From Thermogemmatispora sp. (GTDB lineage: Bacteria > Chloroflexota > Ktedonobacteria > Ktedonobacterales > Ktedonobacteraceae), in assembly GCF_019683635.1 (NCBI RefSeq), contig NZ_JADGIA010000025.1, forward strand, positions 1 to 37,084: a DNA stretch of 37,084 bases, given 5' to 3'. The notes under the pieces were generated by a model, which did not search any database, was not told where the DNA came from, and worked only from the letters and a program-made list of their open reading frames with translations. Made by a program: the position numbers and the translations under genes. Shown here piece after piece: positions 26,203-35,255 of the stretch (position 1 is its first letter; each line of letters begins with the position of its first letter).

Positions 26203-27024
26203 TGGCGAGGACGCCCCAGCCTCACCCTCCAGGAAGATCACCATTTCCTCTAGCAAGGCCGCCATGCCGGCCACTCCCTCGACGACGAGATCCGCCCGCT
26301 CTAGGAGCCGAGGGGGGGTATCGGCGTGGCGCACGGCGATCGTCACAGCTGCCGGGCAGATCCCCTTCTGGCGCAGGCGAATCAGGGTCTCTACTCCATC
26401 CAGGTCGGTGGTGTCATCTCCCGCGAAGAGCGCACTGCGCAGCTGATATTGCTCGATGAAGCGCTGCAGCGCCTGGCCTTTGTTCAGGCCGGGTACGCGC
26501 AGCTCGACGGCCATCTTTCCTTCAGCGAGCAGGAGGCCGCTCGCCTGCGCTGGCTCCCTCAGCAACTCCAGGATCTGCTGCCGGGCCTGGACAGGATCGG
26601 GGCAACGGCGATAATGGATGGTCCCGCCGATACTTTTGTATTCAATCTGCGTGCAGGGGAGCGATGTCACTAGGTGCTGCTCCGCCAGCGTGAGCAGCCG
26701 CTGCGCTGGGAGGCGGTAGGCTTCAGCTTCTGGAAGCAATCTGACCGGATGATGCTCAGGGAGGCCCTCCGCCCACTCCAGGCCGTGATTGCCGATGTAA
26801 GTGATCTCGTCGACCCCTACCAGCGCCGCGGCACTGGTGATTCCTCTACCCGTGACCACCGCCACCCGGGCGTAGGGCCGCAGACGTTCTAACAGAGATG
26901 CCACGCCTGGAAAGAGCCTGGCTGCTTCAGGGGTCGGAGCAATGGGGCTGAGTGTACCGTCGATGTCGAAAGTCAATCCACAAGGGCGGGTCAGCAAGAC
27001 ATTGCGTAGTACGGCAGTCAGCAT
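26179..27024 (-). CDS. otsB: Trehalose-phosphatase
   Basis: A HAD-superfamily phosphatase that removes phosphate from trehalose 6-phosphate to yield trehalose. Motif I is FDIDGTLSP with nucleophile D20 and D22 (numbered from the ATG at 27024), VVTGR is motif II, and AGDDTTDLDG is the metal-binding motif near the C-terminus. The protein is 281 residues from this start. AAAGGAG stands 12 bases upstream of it; an ATG at 27108 would add 28 residues of poor quality (MQCARPSARGQW). It converges with otsA, sharing an end region of 59 bases and a long hairpin, rather than forming an operon with it. Confidence 0.95.
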   Translation of the reverse strand: MLTAVLRNVLLTRPCGLTFDIDGTLSPIAPTPEAARLFPGVASLLERLRPYARVAVVTGRGITSAAALVGVDEITYIGNHGLEWAEGLPEHHPVRLLPEAEAYRLPAQRLLTLAEQHLVTSLPCTQIEYKSIGGTIHYRRCPDPVQARQQILELLREPAQASGLLLAEGKMAVELRVPGLNKGQALQRFIEQYQLRSALFAGDDTTDLDGVETLIRLRQKGICPAAVTIAVRHADTPPRLLERADLVVEGVAGMAALLEEMVIFLEGEAGASSPGWQEKRA

Positions 27025-27413
27025 AGCGGCCTGGTACTCCTTTGCATGAGGCTCGTTGTCGTGACGCGCGCACCACTGGCCTCGGGCAGAAGGCCGTGCG
27101 CATTGCATTCTATCATGTGGTGTTGCTGCACTGCGTTGCGCGTGGTACTATGTAAAGAAAAGCAAGGCGTTTCAGATGCGCTTCCTTACCGCAGGGCTAG
27201 CCTTATAGCCCAGGCGAGGCAGCCAGGCTGCTTGCTGCCCACAAGCATGGCCCCCAAGCGAGCAGTAAAGACGACGGAGACTCTGAGCGGCGTGATCTCC
27301 ATTGCCGTCGCTCTCTTTGGCGATGTGTGGCTCCGCTCTCTTGTGACCTGGCTTGCCGATGGCTCTGTGCGGGACAGCCATGAACTTCTCTATCTTCATG
27401 AAGGGGGTTGGAG
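27025..27413. other. Divergent region and long leader of the TerC/YjbE-type gene
   Basis: No gene is supported. The promoter at 27123-27151 faces the TerC/YjbE-type gene and leaves a leader of about 255 bases. The leader holds a possible stem (GGCAGC and GCTGCC at about 27217-27238) and GC-rich, structured sequence. AAGGGGG lies six bases before the ATG at 27414. Confidence 0.5.
27123..27151 (+). promoter_or_regulatory. Promoter of the TerC/YjbE-type gene
   Basis: TTGCTG at 27123-27128 and TACTAT at 27146-27151 with a 17-base spacer. Confidence 0.5.
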
Positions 27414-28244
27414 ATGCCGCAGACCTGGCTGCAGTTTCTCAGCACTGTCGGCGGTATTATTCTAGTCGATCTCGCTTTGAGTGGTGATAACGCTCTGGTC
27501 ATTGGTGCGGCCACTGTAGCTATTCCGCGACAGCGGCGCTGGGCGGCCCTCTCTCTCGGTGGTGGCCTGGCCATTTTCCTCCGCCTGACTTTTGCTGCTC
27601 TGGCTACCTGGCTCTTGCAGATTCCCTATCTCCAGGCCATAGGTGGTCTTGTGGTTCTCTCGATTGCGGCCCGTCTCTTCTTCAGCCATGCCTCTGAGAA
27701 GGAAGAGAGGCAGTCTGCGAGCGCGGCCAGATCGATTCCGGTCAGCGAGGCGGCGCGTATCACTCAGCCGCTGAACAGTGGGCCGGCTACCGTTCTGAAC
27801 AAGACTTCCCACCTGGGTCGCCTCCTGGAGCGTCACCTCTCACCAGAAAATACCAGTTTCGTGCTGGCCATGCTCACCATCGTCGTGGCCGATGTCACCA
27901 TGAGCCTGGATAACGTCATCGCCATCGGCGCTATTGCCCAGGGGCAGCTCCCGGTCCTCATTATCGGCCTCCTGACCAGTATTCTGCTCCTGCTCTTAGG
28001 CAGTGCACTGGTTGCTGAGGTGCTTAGCCGGCTACCCGGCCTCACACTGGTGGCCAGCTTTATCCTGGCCTGGGTCGCAGCCCACTTGATCATTAATGAT
28101 CCGGCCATCAGCTTTCTCCAAGACCATGAGCTGGCTGTCTATGGTGGGTCATTCCTCTTCATAGGGGTGATGGCTCTTGTGGCCTATCTCCAGCAACGCC
28201 ATCAGCGTTACCTGCATTCCTCCTCTCCCCCCTCTTCCCGCTAA
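27414..28244 (+). CDS. TerC/YjbE-family integral membrane protein
   Basis: A 276-residue membrane protein with about seven hydrophobic segments and a loop of about 60 polar residues in the middle (about 90-140). Both halves carry the family's acidic membrane motif: LVDLALSGDNALVIGAA near residues 18-34, and VVADVTMSLDNVIAIGAIAQG in the second half. TerC-like proteins are linked to metal export, notably manganese, and to metal loading of exported enzymes; YjbE is the closer subgroup. The ATG at 27414 is chosen for AAGGGGG six bases upstream instead of the TTG at 27408. The last residues are a short Ser/Pro-rich tail. No partner gene is adjacent. Confidence 0.92.
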   Translation: MPQTWLQFLSTVGGIILVDLALSGDNALVIGAATVAIPRQRRWAALSLGGGLAIFLRLTFAALATWLLQIPYLQAIGGLVVLSIAARLFFSHASEKEERQSASAARSIPVSEAARITQPLNSGPATVLNKTSHLGRLLERHLSPENTSFVLAMLTIVVADVTMSLDNVIAIGAIAQGQLPVLIIGLLTSILLLLLGSALVAEVLSRLPGLTLVASFILAWVAAHLIINDPAISFLQDHELAVYGGSFLFIGVMALVAYLQQRHQRYLHSSSPPSSR

Positions 28245-28582
28245 GCTGGTGGGTTAGCCTGACTCGCTGTCGTTGCTGCTTAACTACGATAACTATCGCT
28301 TCCCCTGGAGGCCTTGCGCGCAGCCCCTGTTGTCCAGCCACTGCCCTCTCAGAGAACGAGCAATGCAGTCAGGTCATGCTTGAGTGAAAGAAGAGCAAGA
28401 AGAAAGATAATGCAATTGCTGCTGCCAGCTTGTGGCGGAGAGCAAAGTGAAAAGGGGACTCCCCATCTGAAAGGAGTCCCCTATCGTTGATAGCCGTGAT
28501 TGTCGTTCTTAAATTGCTGAGCGAGGCAGCGTAGTGCCCTCTCAGCGCCGTCCGAGTGGCTCAGCCAGCGCCCTATCTCCCT
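28245..28582. other. Convergent intergenic region, TerC/YjbE-type gene and kinase
   Basis: It holds the strong bidirectional hairpin at 28453-28482 and otherwise nothing supported. Bases 28380-28440 are AT-richer than the surroundings. Confidence 0.5.
28453..28482. terminator. Terminator between the TerC/YjbE-type and kinase genes
   Basis: AGGGGACTCC at 28453-28462 pairs perfectly with 28473-28482 around a 10-base loop. On the minus strand it is followed by TTTTCACTTT, a fair U-tract, so it ends the kinase transcript. It can also stop read-through from the plus-strand gene. Confidence 0.8.
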
Positions 28583-30397
28583 CTAGGGTGAGAGAGAAGG
28601 AGGACTCGCCGAAGGCTGAGGATGGGCCGTCGGCGAGGGCGTTGGCGAGGGCGTTGGTGAGGGCGACGGCGACGGTGTCGGAGACGGCGAGGGAGTAGGG
28701 GTCGGTGAGGGCTTCTCTGTCGCCGTCGGCGATGGGACGGTAGTAGGCGAGCCGGTGCTTAAGTTCACCACGTAGAGAATCACGCTCTGGCCGTTGGGCA
28801 ACTCCTCACCACTCTTGGGCGAAGTGCGATCAACATAGTTGGCCGGCTTCGTCGGATCAACGCCGTCGGACTGCACCGTAAAGGGAATGCCCTGACTGCG
28901 CAGAATGCGTTCTGCTCCAGCCAGCGTATTACCCACCAATCCATCAGGGACAATGACCTTTGTCGGTCGCTCTTGCAGATCGACCAGGATCGTCGAGCCG
29001 CGTGGGGCCAGGGCTGGTGGCTGCGGCGACTGCCGAACCACGTATCCCGAGGTCAGGCCATTATGCACCTGCAGTACAAAGCCTGCATTGGTCGCGCGGG
29101 TCAGTGCCTGCTGATAGGTGAGACCGATCAACGAGGGGACAGGCACCTCGGGCGGGGCTGGTGTCGCCTGGGTAGAAAGGTGCAGAAAAGGCACGAATCC
29201 CAGGATGGAAGCCAGATAGATGCTGAAGCCGAGGAGCAGAACAGTGGCGATAAGGATAAGAGCAGTAATAATACCAGCTAAGCGTGAACCTCGCTCACCG
29301 GCGATCGCATCGCGCTGGAAAGGACGAGTTGTGCCTGACTGAACAAAGCCCCCGTAGGGTCCGGGCCCGGGAGCGGGGACAGCCTCGGGTGAAACGTAGG
29401 GAGAAGCCGCCAGGGCGCCGGCAGCGAGGGGACGCTGATCATAGCCTGGAGCGGCAGCTGCGGCAGGGGCCTCATTGACCAGACCGTGCCCGACGCCAGA
29501 GGGCGAGGGGCGGTAAGGGGAAGTGACCACTGTTGGCGCTGCTGCCACATCGGCGACAGGCTCTGCAAGCTCAGTTTCGCCGAGGGCCTCCAGAGCGCGG
29601 GCCAGGGCGCTGCCATCGCGATAGCGCATCTCTGGGATCTTTTCCAGGCAGCGCAGAATAATGTCTTCGAGGGCGGGAGGAATAGCCGGATTGTAGTGGC
29701 TGGGAGGTACCGGTGGGTCCTGGATGTGCTGCATGGCCACAGCCACCGGGGTATCGCCCTCGAAAGGAGTGCGCCCAGTCAGCATCTCATACATAACGAT
29801 TCCGAGCGCGTAGACATCGGCGGCTGGGCTCACGATCTCGCCCTGGGCCTGTTCTGGTGCGTAATATTGCACCGTACCGAGCGTCATCCCCGTTGTTGTG
29901 AGACGCTCGGCGTTGATATCCTTATAGACGCTGGCGATACCGAAATCGGTCAGCTTAATCGAGCCATCGCGCCCGACTAGAATATTCTGGGGCTTGACAT
30001 CGCGGTGGACGATCCCGCGGCGATGAGCGGCGCCGAGGCCGAGAGCGACGTCGTGGGCGATAATCACCGCGCGCTCCACATCCAGCACACCCCGTGAGCG
30101 CAAATAGCGGCGCAGATCTGTGCCCTCGACCAGCTCCATAACGATATAGTAATTTCCCTCGCTCTGCCCGTAGTCGTACACCTGCACAATGTTGGGGTGC
30201 TGCAGAGCAGAGGCGGCCTTTGCCTCGCGCTGGAAGCGCGTGACAAACTTTGGGTCGGTACTGTAGACCTCGCGTAGCACCTTAATCGCCACAGGGCGAT
30301 CCATGCGCAGGTCCCGCCCGCGGTAGATGGTTGCCATGCCCCCCCGACCGATGGGGTCCAATAGCTGGTATCGCTCGCCCAGAACTTCTGTTTGCAT
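28583..30397 (-). CDS. PknB-type Ser/Thr protein kinase with two PASTA domains and Pro-rich tail
   Basis: A membrane-bound sensor kinase of 604 residues that phosphorylates Ser/Thr. The kinase domain (about 9-265) is intact: GRGGMA loop at 17-22, K39, E58, HRDVKPQN at 131-138, DFG at 151-153, activation loop with TTTGMTLGT, and APE at 180-182. An Ala/Pro linker (about 280-370) leads to one membrane helix at about 373-395. Outside are two PASTA domains (about 418-474 and 479-546), which in relatives bind peptidoglycan fragments, and then an S/P/T tail of about 50 residues. GGAG lies five bases before the ATG. Cell-envelope genes and a partner phosphatase are absent here. Confidence 0.95.
   Translation of the reverse strand: MQTEVLGERYQLLDPIGRGGMATIYRGRDLRMDRPVAIKVLREVYSTDPKFVTRFQREAKAASALQHPNIVQVYDYGQSEGNYYIVMELVEGTDLRRYLRSRGVLDVERAVIIAHDVALGLGAAHRRGIVHRDVKPQNILVGRDGSIKLTDFGIASVYKDINAERLTTTGMTLGTVQYYAPEQAQGEIVSPAADVYALGIVMYEMLTGRTPFEGDTPVAVAMQHIQDPPVPPSHYNPAIPPALEDIILRCLEKIPEMRYRDGSALARALEALGETELAEPVADVAAAPTVVTSPYRPSPSGVGHGLVNEAPAAAAAPGYDQRPLAAGALAASPYVSPEAVPAPGPGPYGGFVQSGTTRPFQRDAIAGERGSRLAGIITALILIATVLLLGFSIYLASILGFVPFLHLSTQATPAPPEVPVPSLIGLTYQQALTRATNAGFVLQVHNGLTSGYVVRQSPQPPALAPRGSTILVDLQERPTKVIVPDGLVGNTLAGAERILRSQGIPFTVQSDGVDPTKPANYVDRTSPKSGEELPNGQSVILYVVNLSTGSPTTVPSPTATEKPSPTPTPSPSPTPSPSPSPTPSPTPSPTAHPQPSASPPSLSP
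28618..28735. repeat. Degenerate tandem repeat encoding the Ser-Pro-Thr-Pro tail
   Basis: The last 50 codons of the kinase are built of short degenerate repeats, read on the plus strand as variants of GGCGAGGGCGTT and GGCGACGGTGTC. They encode runs of SPTP and PSPT. Such repeats can change copy number by slippage. Confidence 0.75.
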
Positions 30398-30988
30398 AGC
30401 TCTCCGCTTTGACCGTACAGCTTATCAGGAGGGGCCACAAGGGCCTTGGAGCCTGGTCGGGCCGGCCTCCCGCCTCTCTCGCCTGCTTTGGCCTTGGCTA
30501 CTCCTCGCTCTTCCTACCAGCCAGCCTGTTCGCCTGCCCCGCTCCACCTGTGGCCGCCTCTCACGCTCTGCTTCTCTGAGCCTGGTTGGCATGCTGAAGC
30601 TGGCCTGGCCGTCCGCGCCTGGCAACCGATGCCCGTGCCTGGCCGCTGCCTCTCCAGCCTGGTCCAACCAACCTGGCCCGGCTCGACCAACTAGCCTGGC
30701 CCACTGCTTCCACGCTCCAGCAAGCGTGCCCTCCGGATGGGACGAGGTATTCTTTCACAAACGCCCTGCTATGGACGATAAACGCAGGATACCCGGTAAA
30801 CTACAGTTCGCTCCTTATTGTAGCGCATCCTATCCCCTATTGGGAACAGCTTTCTCCGAGGCTACTGCGTAACACAGACCAGCTTTCTCTTCTGCAATCG
30901 CCTCTGTTGCGGTCTTGCTCCTGATGCCGGCCCGAGTTCGGCCACTCGCCTCGCCATCTTTCGCGCTGACAGCCAGGAGCCACCGGCC
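30398..30988. other. Intergenic region with GCCTGG-rich stretch
   Basis: No gene is supported in 591 bases. On the plus strand 30440-30720 is rich in scattered GCCTGG and CTGGCC words, low in complexity and not a regular tandem array. On the minus strand TACAAT (complement of 30817-30822) with TTCCCA 18 bases upstream is a possible kinase promoter with a leader of about 420 bases. Bases 30740-30900 are AT-richer. Confidence 0.45.
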
Positions 30989-32911
30989 TCAAGTGCCTGC
31001 TGGCTGGGGTGAGCGAACGCGAATATCACCTACTCGTCGCGTGATACGCTGTTCATCCATGTGCTCCAGGAGAGGTAAGACGTACTTGCGCGTCGTTCCC
31101 AGCAGGTCACGTGCCTGAGCTACAGTAATGGTACCATGCTCTTGCAAATAGGATGTGATGAGCGCTACCGCTCTCTCGTACGCCTCACGCAGAAAAAGGA
31201 TAGTACCATCTCCCATCTTCACTAGCTCGCCTCGCTCCAGCAGCGCGTTCACCAGCTCCCCCCCTATGAGAGCTTCGGCCTCCCCTCGTGTTGGCGGCAT
31301 AAAAGGATTCTCGCGAAAGACTTGAATTAAACGCTCTACCTGTTGCTGCTGCTCAGCGCTAAAGGTTGGTGTAAACTCGGGGAGGCGGAGCAGGCCAGCG
31401 CTGCCGGCTTCTGTGAGCAAGCCCTCGCTGCGCAGGGTTTCGAAAACCTCCATTGCCAGGCGTGGCGGCAGGTGAAGGCGGGAGCGCCATTCCTCTTTAG
31501 ACAGTCCGCTACGCAATGGAAACTGCGCATGGTAGTCACGGACCAGGCGGAGGGCCTCCTCGCTAAGGGCCTGCCAGACACTCAGCGCGAACCAGTATGT
31601 CCCCACACGTCGCACTCGTCTCTGAGTTAACAACGTCTCCAGGGCCTGCTGCGTCACCGGCTGGGTGAGATTACTCAGACGGGCTAGCTCGGCGGTCTCA
31701 TGGGCCGGCCACTGGGGGCGCGTCGTGCCTGTCATGCGGCGTACTGGCTGTTCGAGATGGGTCAGGATGATAGCTTCAGGGCTGCCCTGAGCCAGCGTCT
31801 CCAGATGGTGGAGCACCTCGCTGCGGCGTCGACGGTGATAGCGCGGGTGAGCGTCGAGGACTACGCCGCCGCCGATCGTGAGGCTGGGCGAGGGAAGACG
31901 CACGATGAAGCGATCGTGGCGCTCAACCACGGTCGGCTGGTGCAGACGCAGTTGCGCCCAGGTACTTTCACCGGGAAGCAGTTCGTCGTCTTCCAACAGG
32001 CGCACGGTGGCTGGTACTACCTGAGCACCGCAGTAGAAGTCAACCAGGGCGTTGTGGCTCAGGGGGCGCGGAGCATCCGCCAGCAGGCGTAGACGGGCAT
32101 CGATCAGCGTGGTTGGCTGCAGCAGGCCCGGCAGGGTCACCACATCGCCCCGCTCTATTTCCTGATGGGCAATGCCGGCCAGGTTGAGGGCGGTGCGTTC
32201 TCCGGGCTGAGCGACGCTGATCGCCTGCCGATGGCGCTGGAGGGCACGGATGCGGGCCTTGAGACCTCGTGGCAGAATCTCGACCTCCTGCCCTGGCTGG
32301 AAGCAGCCATCGATGAGCGTTCCTGTCACGATTGTTCCGAAGCCAGCAAGGGTAAAAACGCGATCGACCGGCAGGCGGGGGCGTCCCCGGTCGGGGCGCT
32401 CAGGGGCCCTCGCGGTAGCTTCTTGCAGGTGAGCAAGCAAGGCATCTATCCCCTGGCCGCTGATGGCCGAGACGGGAACGATGGGAGCGCCTGCCAGACT
32501 GGTAGGCTGGAGCAGCGTGGCGATCTCTTCGCTGACGAGGGCCAGCCATTCTTCATCTACCAAATCGGCCTTCGTCAAGGCCACGACGCCGCTACGGACC
32601 TGCAGCAGGTCGAGAATGGCCAGATGCTCGCGCGTCTGGGGCATTGCTCCCTCGTCGGCGGCCACGACCAGCAAGGCGACGTCGATGCCTCCCACTCCGG
32701 CCAGCATGTTCTTGATGAAGCCCTCATGGCCCGGTACGTCGATGAGGCTGACCTCGCGGCCATCCGGCAAGGTCAGCCAGGCAAAGCCCAGATCGATAGT
32801 CATGCCGCGGACTTTCTCTTCGGTCAGGCGATCTGGATCGATGCCTGTCAGTGCCTTGACGAGGGTTGATTTGCCGTGATCAATGTGCCCGGCTGTTCCT
32901 ATGCATGTCAT
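30989..32911 (-). CDS. selB: Selenocysteine-specific elongation factor SelB
   Basis: A GTPase that carries selenocysteinyl-tRNA(Sec) to the ribosome at UGA codons marked by a SECIS hairpin. The G domain is typical: GHIDHGKS at 8-15, RGMTIDLGFA at 35-44 (the SelB form of the effector loop), DVPGH at 58-62 and TKAD at 113-116. EF-Tu-like beta domains follow (FTLAGFGTIVTGTL), then C-terminal winged-helix repeats that read the SECIS element (LFETLRSEG-like and LEHMDEQRITRRVGDIRV). Length of 640 is normal for SelB and far above EF-Tu. No selA, selD or tRNA(Sec) gene is in the window. TATACT (complement of 33027-33032) is a promoter candidate. Confidence 0.96.
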   Translation of the reverse strand: MTCIGTAGHIDHGKSTLVKALTGIDPDRLTEEKVRGMTIDLGFAWLTLPDGREVSLIDVPGHEGFIKNMLAGVGGIDVALLVVAADEGAMPQTREHLAILDLLQVRSGVVALTKADLVDEEWLALVSEEIATLLQPTSLAGAPIVPVSAISGQGIDALLAHLQEATARAPERPDRGRPRLPVDRVFTLAGFGTIVTGTLIDGCFQPGQEVEILPRGLKARIRALQRHRQAISVAQPGERTALNLAGIAHQEIERGDVVTLPGLLQPTTLIDARLRLLADAPRPLSHNALVDFYCGAQVVPATVRLLEDDELLPGESTWAQLRLHQPTVVERHDRFIVRLPSPSLTIGGGVVLDAHPRYHRRRRSEVLHHLETLAQGSPEAIILTHLEQPVRRMTGTTRPQWPAHETAELARLSNLTQPVTQQALETLLTQRRVRRVGTYWFALSVWQALSEEALRLVRDYHAQFPLRSGLSKEEWRSRLHLPPRLAMEVFETLRSEGLLTEAGSAGLLRLPEFTPTFSAEQQQQVERLIQVFRENPFMPPTRGEAEALIGGELVNALLERGELVKMGDGTILFLREAYERAVALITSYLQEHGTITVAQARDLLGTTRKYVLPLLEHMDEQRITRRVGDIRVRSPQPAGT

Positions 32912-33271
32912 AAGCGTCGTCTATGATGAAGACAAGCGATGCCCGACTGAGACGCTCGCGTTCTTCTTCGGGAGTCTGATAGCTTGCTCTCTGCTCGTGC
33001 CGTGGCAGGGAAGAGAGCCTCTCTACAGTATACATCGTTGTCTGGCGACTGGCTATGGAGTCCGGTCAGCAGGGATAGAGCGGCCTGGCGAGCGCCAGGA
33101 TAGTGAGCGTCTGGCTTGAGCACGGTTGAGGTGACGGTCAGTTGCGCCCAGAGGAACTTGATTTTTGGTAGAGCATTGGCTACGCTAGCAGTAGAGGGCG
33201 GGCATGGTTCGGCCCGTCCTGCCCTGTAGCGCCCTGTTGTCCCGTTCAGCTTCAGAGGAGAAAAAAGCACC
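32912..33271. other. Divergent region between selB and the acyl-CoA synthetase
   Basis: It contains a TATACT -10 candidate for selB on the minus strand (33027-33032) and the promoter and 5'-end hairpin of the synthetase at 33158-33219. A search by eye for a tRNA(Sec)-like fold found none. Confidence 0.5.
33158..33186 (+). promoter_or_regulatory. Promoter of the acyl-CoA synthetase gene
   Basis: TTGATT at 33158-33163 and TACGCT at 33181-33186 with a 17-base spacer. The start is near 33193, and a GC-rich stem (33196-33203 with 33212-33219) lies at the very 5' end of the RNA. Confidence 0.5.
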
Positions 33272-35014
33272 ATGACTCAACCATCCACACCTGAAGGGGC
33301 CACGATGCCTGTGGCCCGGCAATGGAGCTATGCCAGCGGTCCCAGCGATGTTCCGCTGCTAGGTTTGACCATCGGCGATCTCTTTGATCAGACAGCTGAG
33401 CGCTTCCCCGACCATCCTGCTCTGATTGCGCGCCATCAGGGTATCCGCCTCACCTATCGTCAGCTGCAAGCCGAGGTTAATCGTTGTGCCAGGGCACTGA
33501 TGCAGCTTGGCATTCAAAAGGGAGAGCGGGTCGGGATCTGGGCCCCCAACTGCGCCGAGTGGTGCATTACGCAGTTTGCCACGGCCAAGATTGGGGCCAT
33601 TCTGGTCAATATCAACCCCGCTTACCGCTTGCATGAGGTCGAGTATGCCCTCACGCAGTCAGGCTGCAAGGCGCTCATTACCGCTGCTGCCTTTAAGTCC
33701 TCCAACTATATCGAGATGCTGACTTCGCTGGCCCCCGAGCTGGCGAGCTGTGCGCCGGGTGAGCTGCGCGCTGCGCGTCTGCCCGAGCTGCGCCTGATTG
33801 TTCAGCTTGGCGAACAGCCGGTACCGGGCATGCTGCGCTGGAGCGAGCTGCTAGCCCAGGCCGAGGCCGTCAGCGAAGAAGCTTTAGCTGCAAGACAGAG
33901 AGAACAAGAATTTGACGATCCTATCAATATTCAGTACACAAGCGGCACCACTGGTTACCCTAAAGGGGCCACGCTCAGCCACCATAATATTCTCAATAAT
34001 GGCTATTTCGTAGCTCGTCTGCAGGGCTTCACCCATGAGGATCGGCTATGCATACCGGTGCCGCTCTACCACTGTTTCGGCATGGTGATGGGCAACCTGG
34101 GCTGTGTGACGCATGGGGCGACGATGATCTACCCGGCGGAGAGTTTTGAGCCGCGGGCCGTGCTGGAGACAGTGCAAGAGGAGCGCTGTACGGCGCTCTA
34201 TGGGGTGCCGACCATGTTCATCGCTGAGCTGGAGCATCCCGACTTTGAGCAGTTCGATCTGAGCAGCCTGCGGACCGGCGTGATGGCTGGCTCCCCCTGC
34301 CCGGTGGAAGTAATGCGCAACGTCATCGAGAAGATGCACATGAAGCAGGTGGAGATCTGCTATGGAATGACGGAGACATCGCCGGTATCGACGCAGACCA
34401 GGCTGGATGATCCGCTGGAGAAGCGGGTGAGCACGGTGGGGCAGGTACATCCGCACCTGGAGATCAAGATCGTCGATCCGGCGAGCGGGAAGGTGGTGCC
34501 TGTGGGCCAGCCGGGGGAGCTGTGCACGCGCGGCTATAGTGTCATGTTGGGCTACTGGAATAATCCCGAGGCGACGGCTCAGGCCATCGATCGGGCGCGC
34601 TGGATGCACACCGGCGATCTGGCGGTCATGGATGCCGATGGGTACATTAACATCGTGGGGCGCATCAAGGATATGATCATTCGGGGCGGTGAGAATGTCT
34701 ATCCGCGTGAGATTGAAGAGTTCCTGTATACACACCCAAAGATCAGCGATGTCCAGGTGATCGGGGTGCCAGATGCGAAGTATGGCGAGGAGATCATGGC
34801 CTGGATCAAGCTGAAGCCGGGCGAGCAGGCCACGGCGGAGGAGATCCGGGCTTTCTGTCAGGGCAAGATCGCCCATTACAAGATCCCGCGCTATATCAAG
34901 TTCGTCGAAGGTTTCCCGATGACGGTGACGGGCAAGATCCAGAAGTTTGTCATGCGCGAGCAGGCCATTCAGGAGCTTGGACTGGAAAGCGCTGCCAATA
35001 TCCAGACGGCCTGA
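33272..35014 (+). CDS. Acyl-CoA synthetase (AMP-forming)
   Basis: Activates a fatty or other carboxylic acid to its acyl-CoA with ATP, through an acyl-adenylate. The 580-residue protein has the P-loop [11 protein letters not shown] at 222-232, the [10 protein letters not shown] motif, [18 protein letters not shown], the hinge region [19 protein letters not shown], and the C-terminal catalytic Lys in TVTGKIQK (K555). Length and N-terminus agree with medium/long-chain enzymes. AGAGGAG precedes the ATG. It is a single gene with its own promoter and terminator; a relic of a similar gene lies at 36921-36992. Confidence 0.95.
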   Translation: MTQPSTPEGATMPVARQWSYASGPSDVPLLGLTIGDLFDQTAERFPDHPALIARHQGIRLTYRQLQAEVNRCARALMQLGIQKGERVGIWAPNCAEWCITQFATAKIGAILVNINPAYRLHEVEYALTQSGCKALITAAAFKSSNYIEMLTSLAPELASCAPGELRAARLPELRLIVQLGEQPVPGMLRWSELLAQAEAVSEEALAARQREQEFDDPINIQYTSGTTGYPKGATLSHHNILNNGYFVARLQGFTHEDRLCIPVPLYHCFGMVMGNLGCVTHGATMIYPAESFEPRAVLETVQEERCTALYGVPTMFIAELEHPDFEQFDLSSLRTGVMAGSPCPVEVMRNVIEKMHMKQVEICYGMTETSPVSTQTRLDDPLEKRVSTVGQVHPHLEIKIVDPASGKVVPVGQPGELCTRGYSVMLGYWNNPEATAQAIDRARWMHTGDLAVMDADGYINIVGRIKDMIIRGGENVYPREIEEFLYTHPKISDVQVIGVPDAKYGEEIMAWIKLKPGEQATAEEIRAFCQGKIAHYKIPRYIKFVEGFPMTVTGKIQKFVMREQAIQELGLESAANIQTA

Positions 35015-35070
35015 GCGTATATGTTCTATAAGCGTGTGCCTTGACCAGTAGTGTGTAGGGGATAAGTCTG

Positions 35071-35099
35071 GCGCCAGGGGTGCAGCCACTCCCTGGCGC
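35071..35099 (+). terminator. Terminator of the acyl-CoA synthetase gene
   Basis: GCGCCAGGG at 35071-35079 pairs with 35091-35099 around an 11-base loop, followed by TTGTTTGG. It resembles the terminator at 37034-37057. Confidence 0.82.
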
Positions 35100-35255
35100 T
35101 TGTTTGGTGATTGTGAGGCTTTTCTTGGTCTTGCCAGGAGCTGGCTTCCCCCCATAGGCTGCCTGGCTCGTCAGGCGGCTCGATCCGCTTGTCTGCTGAA
35201 CAAGGGCCAGCCCCTCAGTTGTGGAAGGATAGGTAGTCAAGAGCGGAGCAGCTCC

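Noticed and set aside
27152-27413. Firm call of a yybP-ykoY riboswitch
   Set aside because: The gene family fits, but I could not find the conserved core of the aptamer by eye, so it is only a finding to test.
32912-33271. tRNA(Sec) gene next to selB
   Set aside because: No cloverleaf with a GTTC-type T-loop and long acceptor arm could be built from this region by eye.
34046-35155. Long minus-strand frame of 369 codons
   Set aside because: It is antisense to the acyl-CoA synthetase and has no family features (His- and Arg-rich low-quality sequence).
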